Source: Methylobacter sp. (lineage in GTDB: Bacteria; Pseudomonadota; Gammaproteobacteria; Methylococcales; Methylomonadaceae). Taken from it: a stretch of DNA of 64,000 nt. Under the pieces are notes generated by a model. The model made no database searches. It was not told the origin of the DNA and saw nothing but the letters and a program-made list of their open reading frames with translations. The stretch lies in the NCBI GenBank assembly GCA_028716975.1, contig JAQUOU010000008.1, forward strand, positions 77,982 to 141,981. The letters run 5' to 3'. How positions within the stretch are numbered: position 1 is the first letter of the stretch; each line of letters opens with the position of its first letter. Positions 8,749 to 16,579 of the stretch are shown piece by piece. A program made the position numbers and the translations under genes.

Positions 8749-8870
8749 TTCCAGAATCCCGTTCGCCCTGAGCCTGTCGAAGGGTGAGTTGGATTCTGGA
8801 ACCCTCCTAATGGGTGAGTATGTGAAAGCCGTTTATGCTTCGACAGGGCTCAGCACGAGCGGCTTTCACA
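8749..8870. repeat. Two repeat-derived hairpins between spp and ams
   Basis: The spp-ams spacer carries two REP-like copies, each enclosed in a perfect 11-bp inverted repeat: arms 8749-8759/8791-8801 around ccgttcgccctgagcctgtc, and arms 8821-8831/8860-8870 around gcttcgacagggctcagcac. Either could act as an mRNA stabiliser or attenuator between the two genes; that is inference. Nothing else is seen in 8648-8944. Confidence 0.75.
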
Positions 8871-8944
8871 CACTCCGACTGCGGTTTTAGGTTTATTTCT
8901 TGCCCGGGTTTTTTTAAAACACATTTATTTAATAATAAACAAGT

Positions 8945-10900
8945 ATGTACGAACAAATTTCCCATTCGTTGCTGAATGAAATTTTGAATGATTTGAAACC
9001 TGAAATCAGAAGACAGGATCTTCGACATTTTTATACCCGGCTAGGGGCAAATTTTTATGCCATCCATAATCTTTTTCAGCATCTGTATGGTCATCGGGAT
9101 GATTTTAAACTGCAAATGTTACGCCTGGTGGAAACGCTGGCGCGAAAATATATCAAGCGCTCGGAACAACTCGAAAAACTGGATATAGCCCGCGAAAATG
9201 ATCATAACTGGTTTTTAAGCCAGAAATGGGTAGGCATGGCTCTATACAGCAGCGGTTTTGCAGGTGACTTACAGAATCTGGCGGCCAGGACGGCTTATCT
9301 TCAGGAGCTTGGCGTTAACTTTGTCCATATTATGCCGATTCTGCAATGCCCAACCGGCAAAAGTGACGGCGGTTATGCGGTCAGTAACTTTAGGGAAATC
9401 GACGATCGCATGGGAACTCTGGAAGATTTGCAGGTTGTCGCTGACGAATTCAGGAAACGCGACATTTTATTGGTGCTGGATGTAGTGCTTAATCATACTT
9501 CCGATGAGCATGAGTGGGCTAGGAAAGCGGTAACAGGCGATCCCAAGTATCAGGATTACTATTATATGTTCGACAATAGGGAAATCCCTGACATGTTTGA
9601 ACAGGGCATGCCGGAGATTTTCCCGCAAACGGCTCCTGGGAATTTTACCTGGAATGAGACTATGCAAAAATGGGTCATGACCATTTTTCATGATTTTCAA
9701 TGGGATCTGAACTACAGTAATCCTGCCGTATTTATTGAAATGCTTGATGTCATTTTATTCTGGATTAATCAGGGCGCCGATGTCATACGGCTTGACGCAG
9801 TGGCCTTCTTATGGAAAAAAATGGGGACAAGCTGCCAGAATGAGCGTGAAGCCCATTTAATTTTGCAATTAATGAAGGACTGCTGCCAGGTTACTGCCCC
9901 TGGCGCGCTTTTTATTGCCGAAGCTATTGTTGCGCCGGTAGAAATTATCAAATACTTTGGTGAAGATGCGGTCATTGCCAAGGAGTGCGAAATTGCCTAT
10001 AACGCTACATTGATGGCGCTGCTATGGGATGCTCTGGCAACCAAAAACAGTAAATTACTTTATCAGGGCTTAAAGAGCCTGCCGGACAAACTGGAACGCG
10101 CGACCTGGTTGAATTATGTGCGCTGTCATGATGATATCGGTTTGGGTTTTGACGACAAGGATATTCGCGAAGTGGGCTATGAGCCTTATGCGCATCGACA
10201 GTTTTTAATTGATTTTTATACGGGTAATTATAAGGGTTCTTTAGCCAGCGGCGCACCTTTTATGCGCAATGATAAAACCGGGGATGCCCGTATTTCAGGT
10301 TCATTGGCTTCTCTTGCCGGACTGGAAAAAGCTTATGCAGCGGGAGATGAAAAGGCGATTGCCTCGGCGATCGACAAGATTCTTTTGCTGAACAGCATTA
10401 TTTTTTCTTTTGGCGGAATTCCGCTGCTTTACTACGGGGACGAGATAGCTACTTTCAATGACTACGGTTATCTTGACGAGATCACTAAGTCAAGCGACAG
10501 CCGCTGGATTCATCGGCCCCAGATTAACTGGGAAAGAGCGGAGCTGCGAAAAAAGCCGGGGACCATCGAAAATATTGTGTTCAGCGCCCTGAAAAAATTG
10601 ATTGCCATACGCAAGGAAACCACCGCTTTCGCTGATTTCAACAATCGTCACCTGATTGATGCCGGTAATCAACATTTATTTGCCTTTGTGCGCTTTGATC
10701 ACAACCGTCCTTCAGAACGCGTCCTGGTCATTTGTAATTTTGGCTCTGAGCCTCAGTATCTCGATTTGCAAACCCTTAGTCATTCGGGCTTTAGTATATT
10801 CGGCCAGTTGACGGATTTATATTCCGGTAAGCGGCCCACGAAATTCAGGGATCAACTGGTTTTACAACCTTTTCATTTCTATTGGCTTAGTGAGTATTAA
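8945..10900 (+). CDS. ams: Amylosucrase (GH13 subfamily 4)
   Basis: Uses sucrose as glucosyl donor to extend an alpha-1,4-glucan, releasing fructose; in methanotrophs it links sucrose to glycogen. It is 651 aa, the normal length. An all-helical N-terminal region is followed by the (beta/alpha)8 barrel with DVVLNHTSDEHEW, the nucleophile Asp284 in IRLDAVAF, the acid/base Glu326 in FIAEAI, the transition-state Asp396 in RCHDDIG, then a C-terminal beta domain. These positions agree closely with Neisseria amylosucrase (286, 328, 393). It follows spp on the same strand across about 300 bp of repeats. The fructokinase gene usually found between spp and ams in methanotrophs is missing here. Confidence 0.94.
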   Translation: MYEQISHSLLNEILNDLKPEIRRQDLRHFYTRLGANFYAIHNLFQHLYGHRDDFKLQMLRLVETLARKYIKRSEQLEKLDIARENDHNWFLSQKWVGMALYSSGFAGDLQNLAARTAYLQELGVNFVHIMPILQCPTGKSDGGYAVSNFREIDDRMGTLEDLQVVADEFRKRDILLVLDVVLNHTSDEHEWARKAVTGDPKYQDYYYMFDNREIPDMFEQGMPEIFPQTAPGNFTWNETMQKWVMTIFHDFQWDLNYSNPAVFIEMLDVILFWINQGADVIRLDAVAFLWKKMGTSCQNEREAHLILQLMKDCCQVTAPGALFIAEAIVAPVEIIKYFGEDAVIAKECEIAYNATLMALLWDALATKNSKLLYQGLKSLPDKLERATWLNYVRCHDDIGLGFDDKDIREVGYEPYAHRQFLIDFYTGNYKGSLASGAPFMRNDKTGDARISGSLASLAGLEKAYAAGDEKAIASAIDKILLLNSIIFSFGGIPLLYYGDEIATFNDYGYLDEITKSSDSRWIHRPQINWERAELRKKPGTIENIVFSALKKLIAIRKETTAFADFNNRHLIDAGNQHLFAFVRFDHNRPSERVLVICNFGSEPQYLDLQTLSHSGFSIFGQLTDLYSGKRPTKFRDQLVLQPFHFYWLSEY

Positions 10901-11210
10901 ACTCTTGGATTGAGAAAACAGTCTTTATAAACAAAAGTAATTTTTTCATTTTGCTAGCGATAGCTATAAATATCAGTAGTTAAAATTCAGACTCCTCGTT
11001 TCACCCATTCTGCTCATCAGCCGGTGAGAATAAGGTTTAGTAAAAATTCCCCCAGTTTCCCTTTCTATTATTTAAATTTACAGAGCCGTATTTTCCAACG
11101 CTCTTCTTCTATACTTAATTTCTACCCAGTTGATTTTTCTTATAACTGTTTATTGACACTAAAAATTATTTATTCACTTATGTTATTGTCTTTTAAACAA
11201 AATCAATAGA

Positions 11211-11226
11211 TGGTCTTTAAATTGCT
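11211..11226 (+). promoter_or_regulatory. Candidate sigma-54 promoter for fliL operon
   Basis: The sequence tggtctttaaattgct has GG at 11212-11213 and GC at 11224-11225 with exactly 10 nt between them, matching the -24/-12 rule (TGG...TTGCT). It lies 33 nt before the fliL ATG, which has AAAGGA at 11245-11250. Polar-flagellar genes of this class are commonly sigma-54/FleQ-dependent. The rest of the 10901-11258 spacer is AT-rich with no gene. Confidence 0.5.
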
Positions 11227-11258
11227 TAAGCTTTTCCTAAAAGCAAAGGATTTTTAAT

Positions 11259-11756
11259 ATGCCTCAAGCTGAAGAACAAATAGAGGAAAAAAAGAAATTT
11301 CCTAAAAAAATGATCATTATCATCATTATCGCGGCAGTAGTCTTATCGATTGGTGGAGGTGCTGCTTTTTTCTTTTTGAAGGGAGATGCAACTCACGCTG
11401 AAGGGGATAAAAAAAGCGCGGAAGAGGAAATAGCTGGAGAAAAGCTCTATTACGACATGGGCGCTCCTTTCATTGTTAACTTTCCTAAAGACTCTTCAGC
11501 CAAGTTAATGCGGGTTTCGGTGTCTGTTCTGGTTGAAGGCCAGGAAACAATTGATGCATTAAAAAAGCATGAACCCATGATACGAAATAATTTACTAATG
11601 ATGATGAGTGCTGAAAAAGCCGATGATTTAAAAACCCGGGAAGGAAAAGACAAGTTACGTATTGCCATGCTTAATGAGGTAACGGCAGTTCTGGTAAAAA
11701 TGGCGGGTAAGAGCCATGTTAAAGAAGTCTTCTTTACCTCATTTGTAATGCAATAA
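11259..11756 (+). CDS. fliL: Flagellar basal body-associated protein FliL
   Basis: Single-pass inner-membrane protein that sits around the stator and tunes motor torque. It is 165 aa with a charged N-terminal tail (EEKKKFPKK), a transmembrane segment at about 18-40, and a periplasmic SPFH-like domain containing GAPFIVNFP and ending FTSFVMQ. The extreme C-terminal FVMQ is typical of FliL. It is the first gene of the cluster, preceded by a sigma-54-like site, with fliM 3 nt downstream. fliK, which often precedes fliL in pseudomonads, is not here. Confidence 0.93.
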   Translation: MPQAEEQIEEKKKFPKKMIIIIIIAAVVLSIGGGAAFFFLKGDATHAEGDKKSAEEEIAGEKLYYDMGAPFIVNFPKDSSAKLMRVSVSVLVEGQETIDALKKHEPMIRNNLLMMMSAEKADDLKTREGKDKLRIAMLNEVTAVLVKMAGKSHVKEVFFTSFVMQ

Positions 11757-11759
11757 GCC

Positions 11760-12743
11760 ATGAGTGATTTACTTTCACAAGCAGAAATTGATGCCTTATT
11801 AAACGGTGTAGATGATGGCGATATAGAAACTGAAGCTGAAATTGAAAGTGATTTCGACGAATATCAGGAGCAGGGCGGTATCAGGCTATATGACTATACC
11901 AGTCAGGAAAGAATTGTTCGAGGGCGTATGCCGACCCTTGAAATGGTTAATGAAAGGTTCTCCAGGCTTTTCCGTATTTCGCTGTTCAATTTTCTGCGCC
12001 GTTCCGCAGAAATTTTCATATCCGGCATTCAGGTGCAAAAGTTTTCCGAATATGTGCAAGGGCTGCTTGTTCCAACCAATTTGACGATTGTCCGGTTTCC
12101 GCCTTTGCGTGGGCGGGCATTAATAGTTATGGAGCCGCGCCTGGTTTTTACTGTGGTGGATAATTTTTTTGGCGGCGCCGGACAGTTTTATAACCAGGCA
12201 GAAGGGAAGGAATTCACCCCGACTGAAATGCGGGTGATTCGATTAATTATTGAAATGATTTTCAAAGACTTGAAAGAAGCATGGAAGCCGGTCATGGAAT
12301 TGGATTTCGAATATATAAGCTCGGAAATCAATCCACGTTTTGCCAATATCGTCGGTCCTGCGGAAATTGTCGTGATTTCCACTATCCATGTCGAGCTGGA
12401 AGGTGGCGGAGGCGACATCAGCATTACCATGCCGTATGCGATGGTTGAACCTATCAGGGACCTATTGGACGCCATCAGCAGCGATAGCGGTGAGGTTGGC
12501 GGTAGCTGGCAAACGGCCTTCCGCAATGAAATTCTAAGAGCGGATGTGAGTATAAATAGTCTTTTTGTAGAGAAAAATATGACGATAAGAGATGTGATGA
12601 AATTAAAAAAAGGCGATGTGATCCCCATAGATATGCCTGAAACCGTGTTGCTTAGGGCGGAGAACATTCCTGTTTTTGTAGGTAAAGTCGGCGTATCGGA
12701 TGGTAATTATGCCGTGCAGATTATTGAAAAGGTAAGTTCGTGA
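11760..12743 (+). CDS. fliM: Flagellar motor switch protein FliM
   Basis: C-ring component that binds phosphorylated CheY and sets rotation direction. The 327-aa length is normal. The N-terminal CheY-binding peptide is present (LLSQAEIDALL, residues 4-14). The middle CheC-like domain contains the GGAGQFYNQAEG stretch, and the C-terminal SpoA domain (about 250-325) pairs with FliN. An intact CheY-binding motif implies a chemotaxis pathway exists somewhere in the genome although no che cluster is in this stretch. It starts 3 nt after fliL. Confidence 0.96.
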   Translation: MSDLLSQAEIDALLNGVDDGDIETEAEIESDFDEYQEQGGIRLYDYTSQERIVRGRMPTLEMVNERFSRLFRISLFNFLRRSAEIFISGIQVQKFSEYVQGLLVPTNLTIVRFPPLRGRALIVMEPRLVFTVVDNFFGGAGQFYNQAEGKEFTPTEMRVIRLIIEMIFKDLKEAWKPVMELDFEYISSEINPRFANIVGPAEIVVISTIHVELEGGGGDISITMPYAMVEPIRDLLDAISSDSGEVGGSWQTAFRNEILRADVSINSLFVEKNMTIRDVMKLKKGDVIPIDMPETVLLRAENIPVFVGKVGVSDGNYAVQIIEKVSS

Positions 12744-12796
12744 ATCGGCTGAAAAGCTACAAAGTTTAACTATAGCACTATTAACTAGGAAAAAAG

Positions 12797-13177
12797 ATGA
12801 GTGAAGGTGTAAATGAATCTGCAGATGCAGAAGCTGATGATGATTTTGAGGCCGCTGCCTTCCAGGAGTTTTCTAACCAGGACAAAACTAAAAAAACCTC
12901 AGCAACCGCGACAGATGAAATTAATCTTGACGTTATTCTGGACGTCCCCGTGACTATGTCCATGGAGATTGGCCGGACACAGATTAATATCAGGAATCTT
13001 TTGCAGCTGAATCAAGGCTCTGTGGTGGAGCTGGACCGTTTTGCCGGAGAGCCGTTAGACGTTTTGGTAAACGGCACACTTATAGCTCATGCGGAAGTGG
13101 TCGTGGTAAACGATAAATTCGGTATCCGGTTGACGGATGTGATAAGCCCATCGGAACGAGTAAAAAGATTAGCCTGA
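12797..13177 (+). CDS. fliN: Flagellar motor switch protein FliN
   Basis: C-ring protein of 126 aa. An acidic, low-complexity N-terminal half (about 1-45) precedes the SpoA domain, whose core reads DVPVTMSMEIGRT and LNQGSVVELDR, ending NDKFGIRLTDV. It forms the lower C-ring with FliM and docks the export ATPase complex through FliH. A 53-nt gap follows fliM. Its TGA stop overlaps the fliO ATG by one base (TGATG), indicating translational coupling. Confidence 0.95.
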   Translation: MSEGVNESADAEADDDFEAAAFQEFSNQDKTKKTSATATDEINLDVILDVPVTMSMEIGRTQINIRNLLQLNQGSVVELDRFAGEPLDVLVNGTLIAHAEVVVVNDKFGIRLTDVISPSERVKRLA

Positions 13178-13623
13178 TGTCCGTAAAAGCAAATTTCTGT
13201 TGGCTTCTGTTTTGGTGGTTTCCGGCTTGCCGGGCTGAACCCGGTGTAGAGATTGCGAAACCGGCGGCTAGGGCCGTTTCTTCGGGGGATATGATCAGTT
13301 GGAGTATGGGATTGCTGATTGTCTTAAGCCTTTTTTTTCTCTGTGTCTGGGGCATGCGTAAATTAACTGTGCTAAGCGTCAATGGCGCAGAAAAAATGCG
13401 CATAGTGGGGGGCATATCATTAGGCATGCGAGAAAAAGTCATTTTGCTTCAGGCCGGTAAAAAACAACTGATTTTGGGAGTAACCCCGGGCCGCATACAA
13501 ACCTTGCATATTTTGGAAGGTGATGATTGTTTGCTTAAGGAGGAGCCGTTGACTTCAGCGCAGGAAACAGGCGGCTTTGCGAAAAAATTAATGCAAGTAA
13601 TGAAGGGCCGCTCTGATGCATAA
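13177..13623 (+). CDS. fliO: Flagellar biosynthetic protein FliO
   Basis: Small membrane protein (148 aa) that helps assemble the FliP ring of the export gate. It has an N-terminal hydrophobic stretch that may be a signal sequence (about 5-20), a transmembrane helix at about 40-62 ([17 protein letters not shown]), and a cytoplasmic domain with the family-typical [20 protein letters not shown]. It overlaps fliN by one base and fliP by 8 bases, consistent with tight coupling. Confidence 0.9.
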   Translation: MSVKANFCWLLFWWFPACRAEPGVEIAKPAARAVSSGDMISWSMGLLIVLSLFFLCVWGMRKLTVLSVNGAEKMRIVGGISLGMREKVILLQAGKKQLILGVTPGRIQTLHILEGDDCLLKEEPLTSAQETGGFAKKLMQVMKGRSDA

Positions 13624-14374
13624 AAGCATTTTGCCTCAGTTATTTTTTGCCGCCATTATTTTTTTGGTAATCGAAACGCCTGTTTTTGCAGGAACCGGTA
13701 TTGAAGCCTTAACGGTGACTACCAATCAGCAGGGGGGGCAGAGCTATAGCGTTACCATCCAGATTCTGGCGCTAATGACCATGCTGACGCTATTGCCTGC
13801 CTTGCTGCTGACGATGACGTCATTTACCCGGATCATGATTGTTTTAAGCTTGCTGAGACAAGCTTTAGGTACGGGTCAGGCGCCAAGTAACCAGGTGTTA
13901 TTGGGCTTATCCCTGTTTTTGACTATTTTTATTATGATGCCGGTTTTGGAAAAAGTGAATACCGATGCCGTTCAGCCTTATCTGGAAGAAAAAATTGACG
14001 TTGCTACTGCATTGACCAAAGCGTCGGAACCGTTCAGGCAGTTTATGCTGAAACAAACCCGGGAGGCTGATTTGGAATTGTTCCTACGGATTTCCGGTAA
14101 GACTGAGTTGAATTCACCTGAAGACATACCATTTTCCTTATTACTGCCTGCTTATGTGACCAGTGAGTTGAAAACGGCGTTTCAGATAAGTTTTTTAATT
14201 TTCCTGCCGTTTCTGATTATCGATCTGGTGGTTGCCAGTGTGCTGATGTCCATGGGTATGATGATGTTGTCGCCGATGATTGTTTCACTGCCATTTAAAA
14301 TAATGCTGTTTGTGCTGGCCGACGGCTGGTCTTTAATAATGGAAATGCTGGCGGCGAGTTTCTATGCCGGCTGA
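13616..14374 (+). CDS. fliP: Flagellar type III export gate protein FliP
   Basis: Core gate subunit (252 aa) forming the pentameric ring with FliQ and FliR. A cleavable signal peptide is visible (about 1-25, ending PVFAG), as is usual for FliP. Conserved blocks are [33 protein letters not shown] and the final membrane segments with [12 protein letters not shown]. It begins inside the last 8 bases of fliO. fliQ follows after 18 nt. Confidence 0.96.
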   Translation: MHKSILPQLFFAAIIFLVIETPVFAGTGIEALTVTTNQQGGQSYSVTIQILALMTMLTLLPALLLTMTSFTRIMIVLSLLRQALGTGQAPSNQVLLGLSLFLTIFIMMPVLEKVNTDAVQPYLEEKIDVATALTKASEPFRQFMLKQTREADLELFLRISGKTELNSPEDIPFSLLLPAYVTSELKTAFQISFLIFLPFLIIDLVVASVLMSMGMMMLSPMIVSLPFKIMLFVLADGWSLIMEMLAASFYAG

Positions 14375-14392
14375 TTTCAAGCGAGGTGAACA

Positions 14393-14662
14393 ATGACACC
14401 GGAAACCATTTACATGGTGGGGCAGGATGCCATGATTGTTGCGATCAAACTGACAGCGCCGGTATTATTGCCGTCTCTGGTTGTGGGCCTGATTATTGCC
14501 ATGTTTCAGGCGGCTACCCAGATAAATGAAATGACTCTGACATTTGTGCCCAAGTTAATAATTATCGGGATGGTTCTCATGATTATGGGGCCGTGGATGC
14601 TGCAAATGTTTCTCGACTATTTTCGGGAATTAATCATGAGTATCCCGCAGCTAATCGGTTAA
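14393..14662 (+). CDS. fliQ: Flagellar type III export gate protein FliQ
   Basis: Two-helix membrane protein of 89 aa, the standard length, part of the FliPQR gate. Characteristic sequences are MTPETIYMVGQDAM at the start, GLIIAMFQAATQINEMTLTF in the middle and GPWMLQMFLDYF near the end. An AGCGAGGTG ribosome binding site precedes the ATG. fliR begins 4 nt after its stop. Confidence 0.96.
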   Translation: MTPETIYMVGQDAMIVAIKLTAPVLLPSLVVGLIIAMFQAATQINEMTLTFVPKLIIIGMVLMIMGPWMLQMFLDYFRELIMSIPQLIG

Positions 14663-14666
14663 ACCG

Positions 14667-15440
14667 GTGAATTTCACCGAAGCTCAAGTTCTCGGGCAGG
14701 TAGCAGCATTTATATGGCCGTTGATGCGCCTCACGGCAATGTTTATAGCCATGCCGGTGTTTAGTATTCGAGCTGCCCCCGCCAAGGTCCGGCTGATTCT
14801 TTCCGTGGCAATCACTTTAGCTATCATGCCTTTATTGCCACCTCTGCCAACTATTGAAATGTTCAGTTATGAGGGGTTTATGATCGCTATTGCGCAGGTC
14901 ATGATTGGTTTGCTAAGCGGTTTTATTGTGCAATTGGTCTTTTCGGCCGTTAATTTTGCAGGGCAAGGCGTCGCTTTAAGTATGGGGTTGGGTTTTGCGT
15001 CTATGATCGATCCGCAAAACGGACAACAAGTGCCTGTAGTTGCGCAATTCTACGTAATTATCACCACATTAATTTTTTTAAGCTTAGACGGTCACCTGTT
15101 ATTAATAAAAATGTTGCTGGACAGTTTTACAACCTTACCCATCAGCGTTGATGGAATAGCAAAAGCCGGTATTTGGACGGTTGTCGCCTGGAGCAGCCGC
15201 ATGTTTGCCGGTGGATTATTACTGGCGATGCCTATTATCGTTAGTCTGCTACTGGTTAATGTCAGTTTCGGCGTAGCGACCCGCGCGGCGCCGCAGTTAA
15301 ATATTTTTTCAGTGGGTTTCCCGGTAACCTTAATGTTGGGACTATTGTTGATGTGGATAACATTACCCGATATATCGGAGCAATTTTCCGGCCTTCTAAC
15401 CAATGCCTATGATTTGATCGGGCAATTGTTGAAGTTGTAG
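14667..15440 (+). CDS. fliR: Flagellar type III export gate protein FliR
   Basis: Multi-pass membrane protein of 257 aa completing the FliPQR gate. It starts with GTG at 14667. Recognisable sequence includes RLTAMFIAMPVFS, the FAGQGVALSMGLGFASMIDP block and the C-terminal FSVGFPVTLMLGLLLMW. flhB follows after 2 nt. No nearby ATG start is better, and the upstream gap to fliQ is only 4 nt, so the GTG is accepted. Confidence 0.95.
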   Translation: MNFTEAQVLGQVAAFIWPLMRLTAMFIAMPVFSIRAAPAKVRLILSVAITLAIMPLLPPLPTIEMFSYEGFMIAIAQVMIGLLSGFIVQLVFSAVNFAGQGVALSMGLGFASMIDPQNGQQVPVVAQFYVIITTLIFLSLDGHLLLIKMLLDSFTTLPISVDGIAKAGIWTVVAWSSRMFAGGLLLAMPIIVSLLLVNVSFGVATRAAPQLNIFSVGFPVTLMLGLLLMWITLPDISEQFSGLLTNAYDLIGQLLKL

Positions 15441-15442
15441 GT

Positions 15443-16576
15443 ATGGCAGAAGATTCAGGACAGGAAAAAACCGAAGAACCTACCGGCAAGCGTCTGGAAG
15501 ATGCACAGAAAAAGGGTCAAATTGCCCGTTCCAGGGAGCTTAACACCTTTGTCATGTTGGTGACCAGCGCCGTACTGTTACTTATGATGGGGGAGGAAAT
15601 GGGTAATGGTCTGATAGAGATGATGCGGACTGAGCTTCAAGTAAGCCGCGAAATTATTTTTGATCCCGCCAGCCCGATCATCCATCTTAAGAAAGTTATG
15701 ATTGATGGGGTCATGCTGATTGCCCCCTTTATAGGCGTGATGGTGATTGCTGCGATTGGAGCGCCTTTGGCATTGGGCGGCTGGGTATTTAGCCTGGAAG
15801 CAATGACGCCCAAGTTTGAAAAGCTGGATCCAATCAAAGGCATTCCGCGCTTGTTCGCCATGCATGGATTAATTGAATTAATCAAGGCGCTAGTGAAGTT
15901 CCTATTAATCTTTATTGTTGCAATCGTGCTGTTCAAATATTTTTTTAATGAACTGCTGGGGTTGGGTGCTGAGCCTTTAGAACAATCAATTATTCACGGC
16001 TTAAAAGTCATTGGCATGTGTTTCCTCTTGCTGAGTGTCTCCTTGATATTAGTCGTGATGTTTGATGTGCCTTACCAGTTGTGGGATCACAGTAAAAAAC
16101 TAAAAATGACCTTGCAGGAAATCAAGGAGGAAATGAAGGAATCAGAGGGCAGTCCCGAGGTAAAAGGACGAATACGCCGGATGCAAATGACAATGGCTCA
16201 AAACCGCATGATGGCCGAAGTACCGAAAGCGGATGTTATTGTTACCAATCCCAGCCACTATGCTGTGGCGTTAAGATATGATCAAAGTGCAAACGGTGCA
16301 CCGAAACTCGTTGCCAAAGGTCTTGATTTAATGGCCGCCCAAATCCGTAATGCAGCGATAGGCGCCAGTGTGCCGCTGGTCGCATCGCCGCCATTAGCCA
16401 GAGCTTTGTATTATTCCACGGATTTAAATAAGGAAATACCGCAAGGACTTTACCTGGCCGTAGCCCAGGTGCTGGCTTATGTGTATCAGTTGAAAACAGC
16501 GCGGCAAAATTACTGGGATGAGCCACTGCCGCCCGGCGATATTAAAGTGCCTGAAGAATTTAAACAGGATAGCTGA
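15443..16576 (+). CDS. flhB: Flagellar export switch protein FlhB
   Basis: Export-gate protein (377 aa) that switches substrate specificity from hook to filament proteins through self-cleavage. The N-terminal tail has the family signature EKTEEPTGKRLEDAQKKGQI. Four transmembrane helices span about 30-210, followed by the cytoplasmic domain. The autocleavage motif is NPSH at residues 269-272, where NPTH is usual; cleavage occurs between Asn and Pro, so serine is a mild change. Asn269 is at the same number as in the enterobacterial protein. flhA begins 3 nt downstream. Confidence 0.95.
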   Translation: MAEDSGQEKTEEPTGKRLEDAQKKGQIARSRELNTFVMLVTSAVLLLMMGEEMGNGLIEMMRTELQVSREIIFDPASPIIHLKKVMIDGVMLIAPFIGVMVIAAIGAPLALGGWVFSLEAMTPKFEKLDPIKGIPRLFAMHGLIELIKALVKFLLIFIVAIVLFKYFFNELLGLGAEPLEQSIIHGLKVIGMCFLLLSVSLILVVMFDVPYQLWDHSKKLKMTLQEIKEEMKESEGSPEVKGRIRRMQMTMAQNRMMAEVPKADVIVTNPSHYAVALRYDQSANGAPKLVAKGLDLMAAQIRNAAIGASVPLVASPPLARALYYSTDLNKEIPQGLYLAVAQVLAYVYQLKTARQNYWDEPLPPGDIKVPEEFKQDS

Positions 16577-16579
16577 TTT

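Noticed and set aside
12188-12667. 159-codon frame antisense to fliM
   Set aside because: Shadow of fliM, whose motifs and neighbours are certain.
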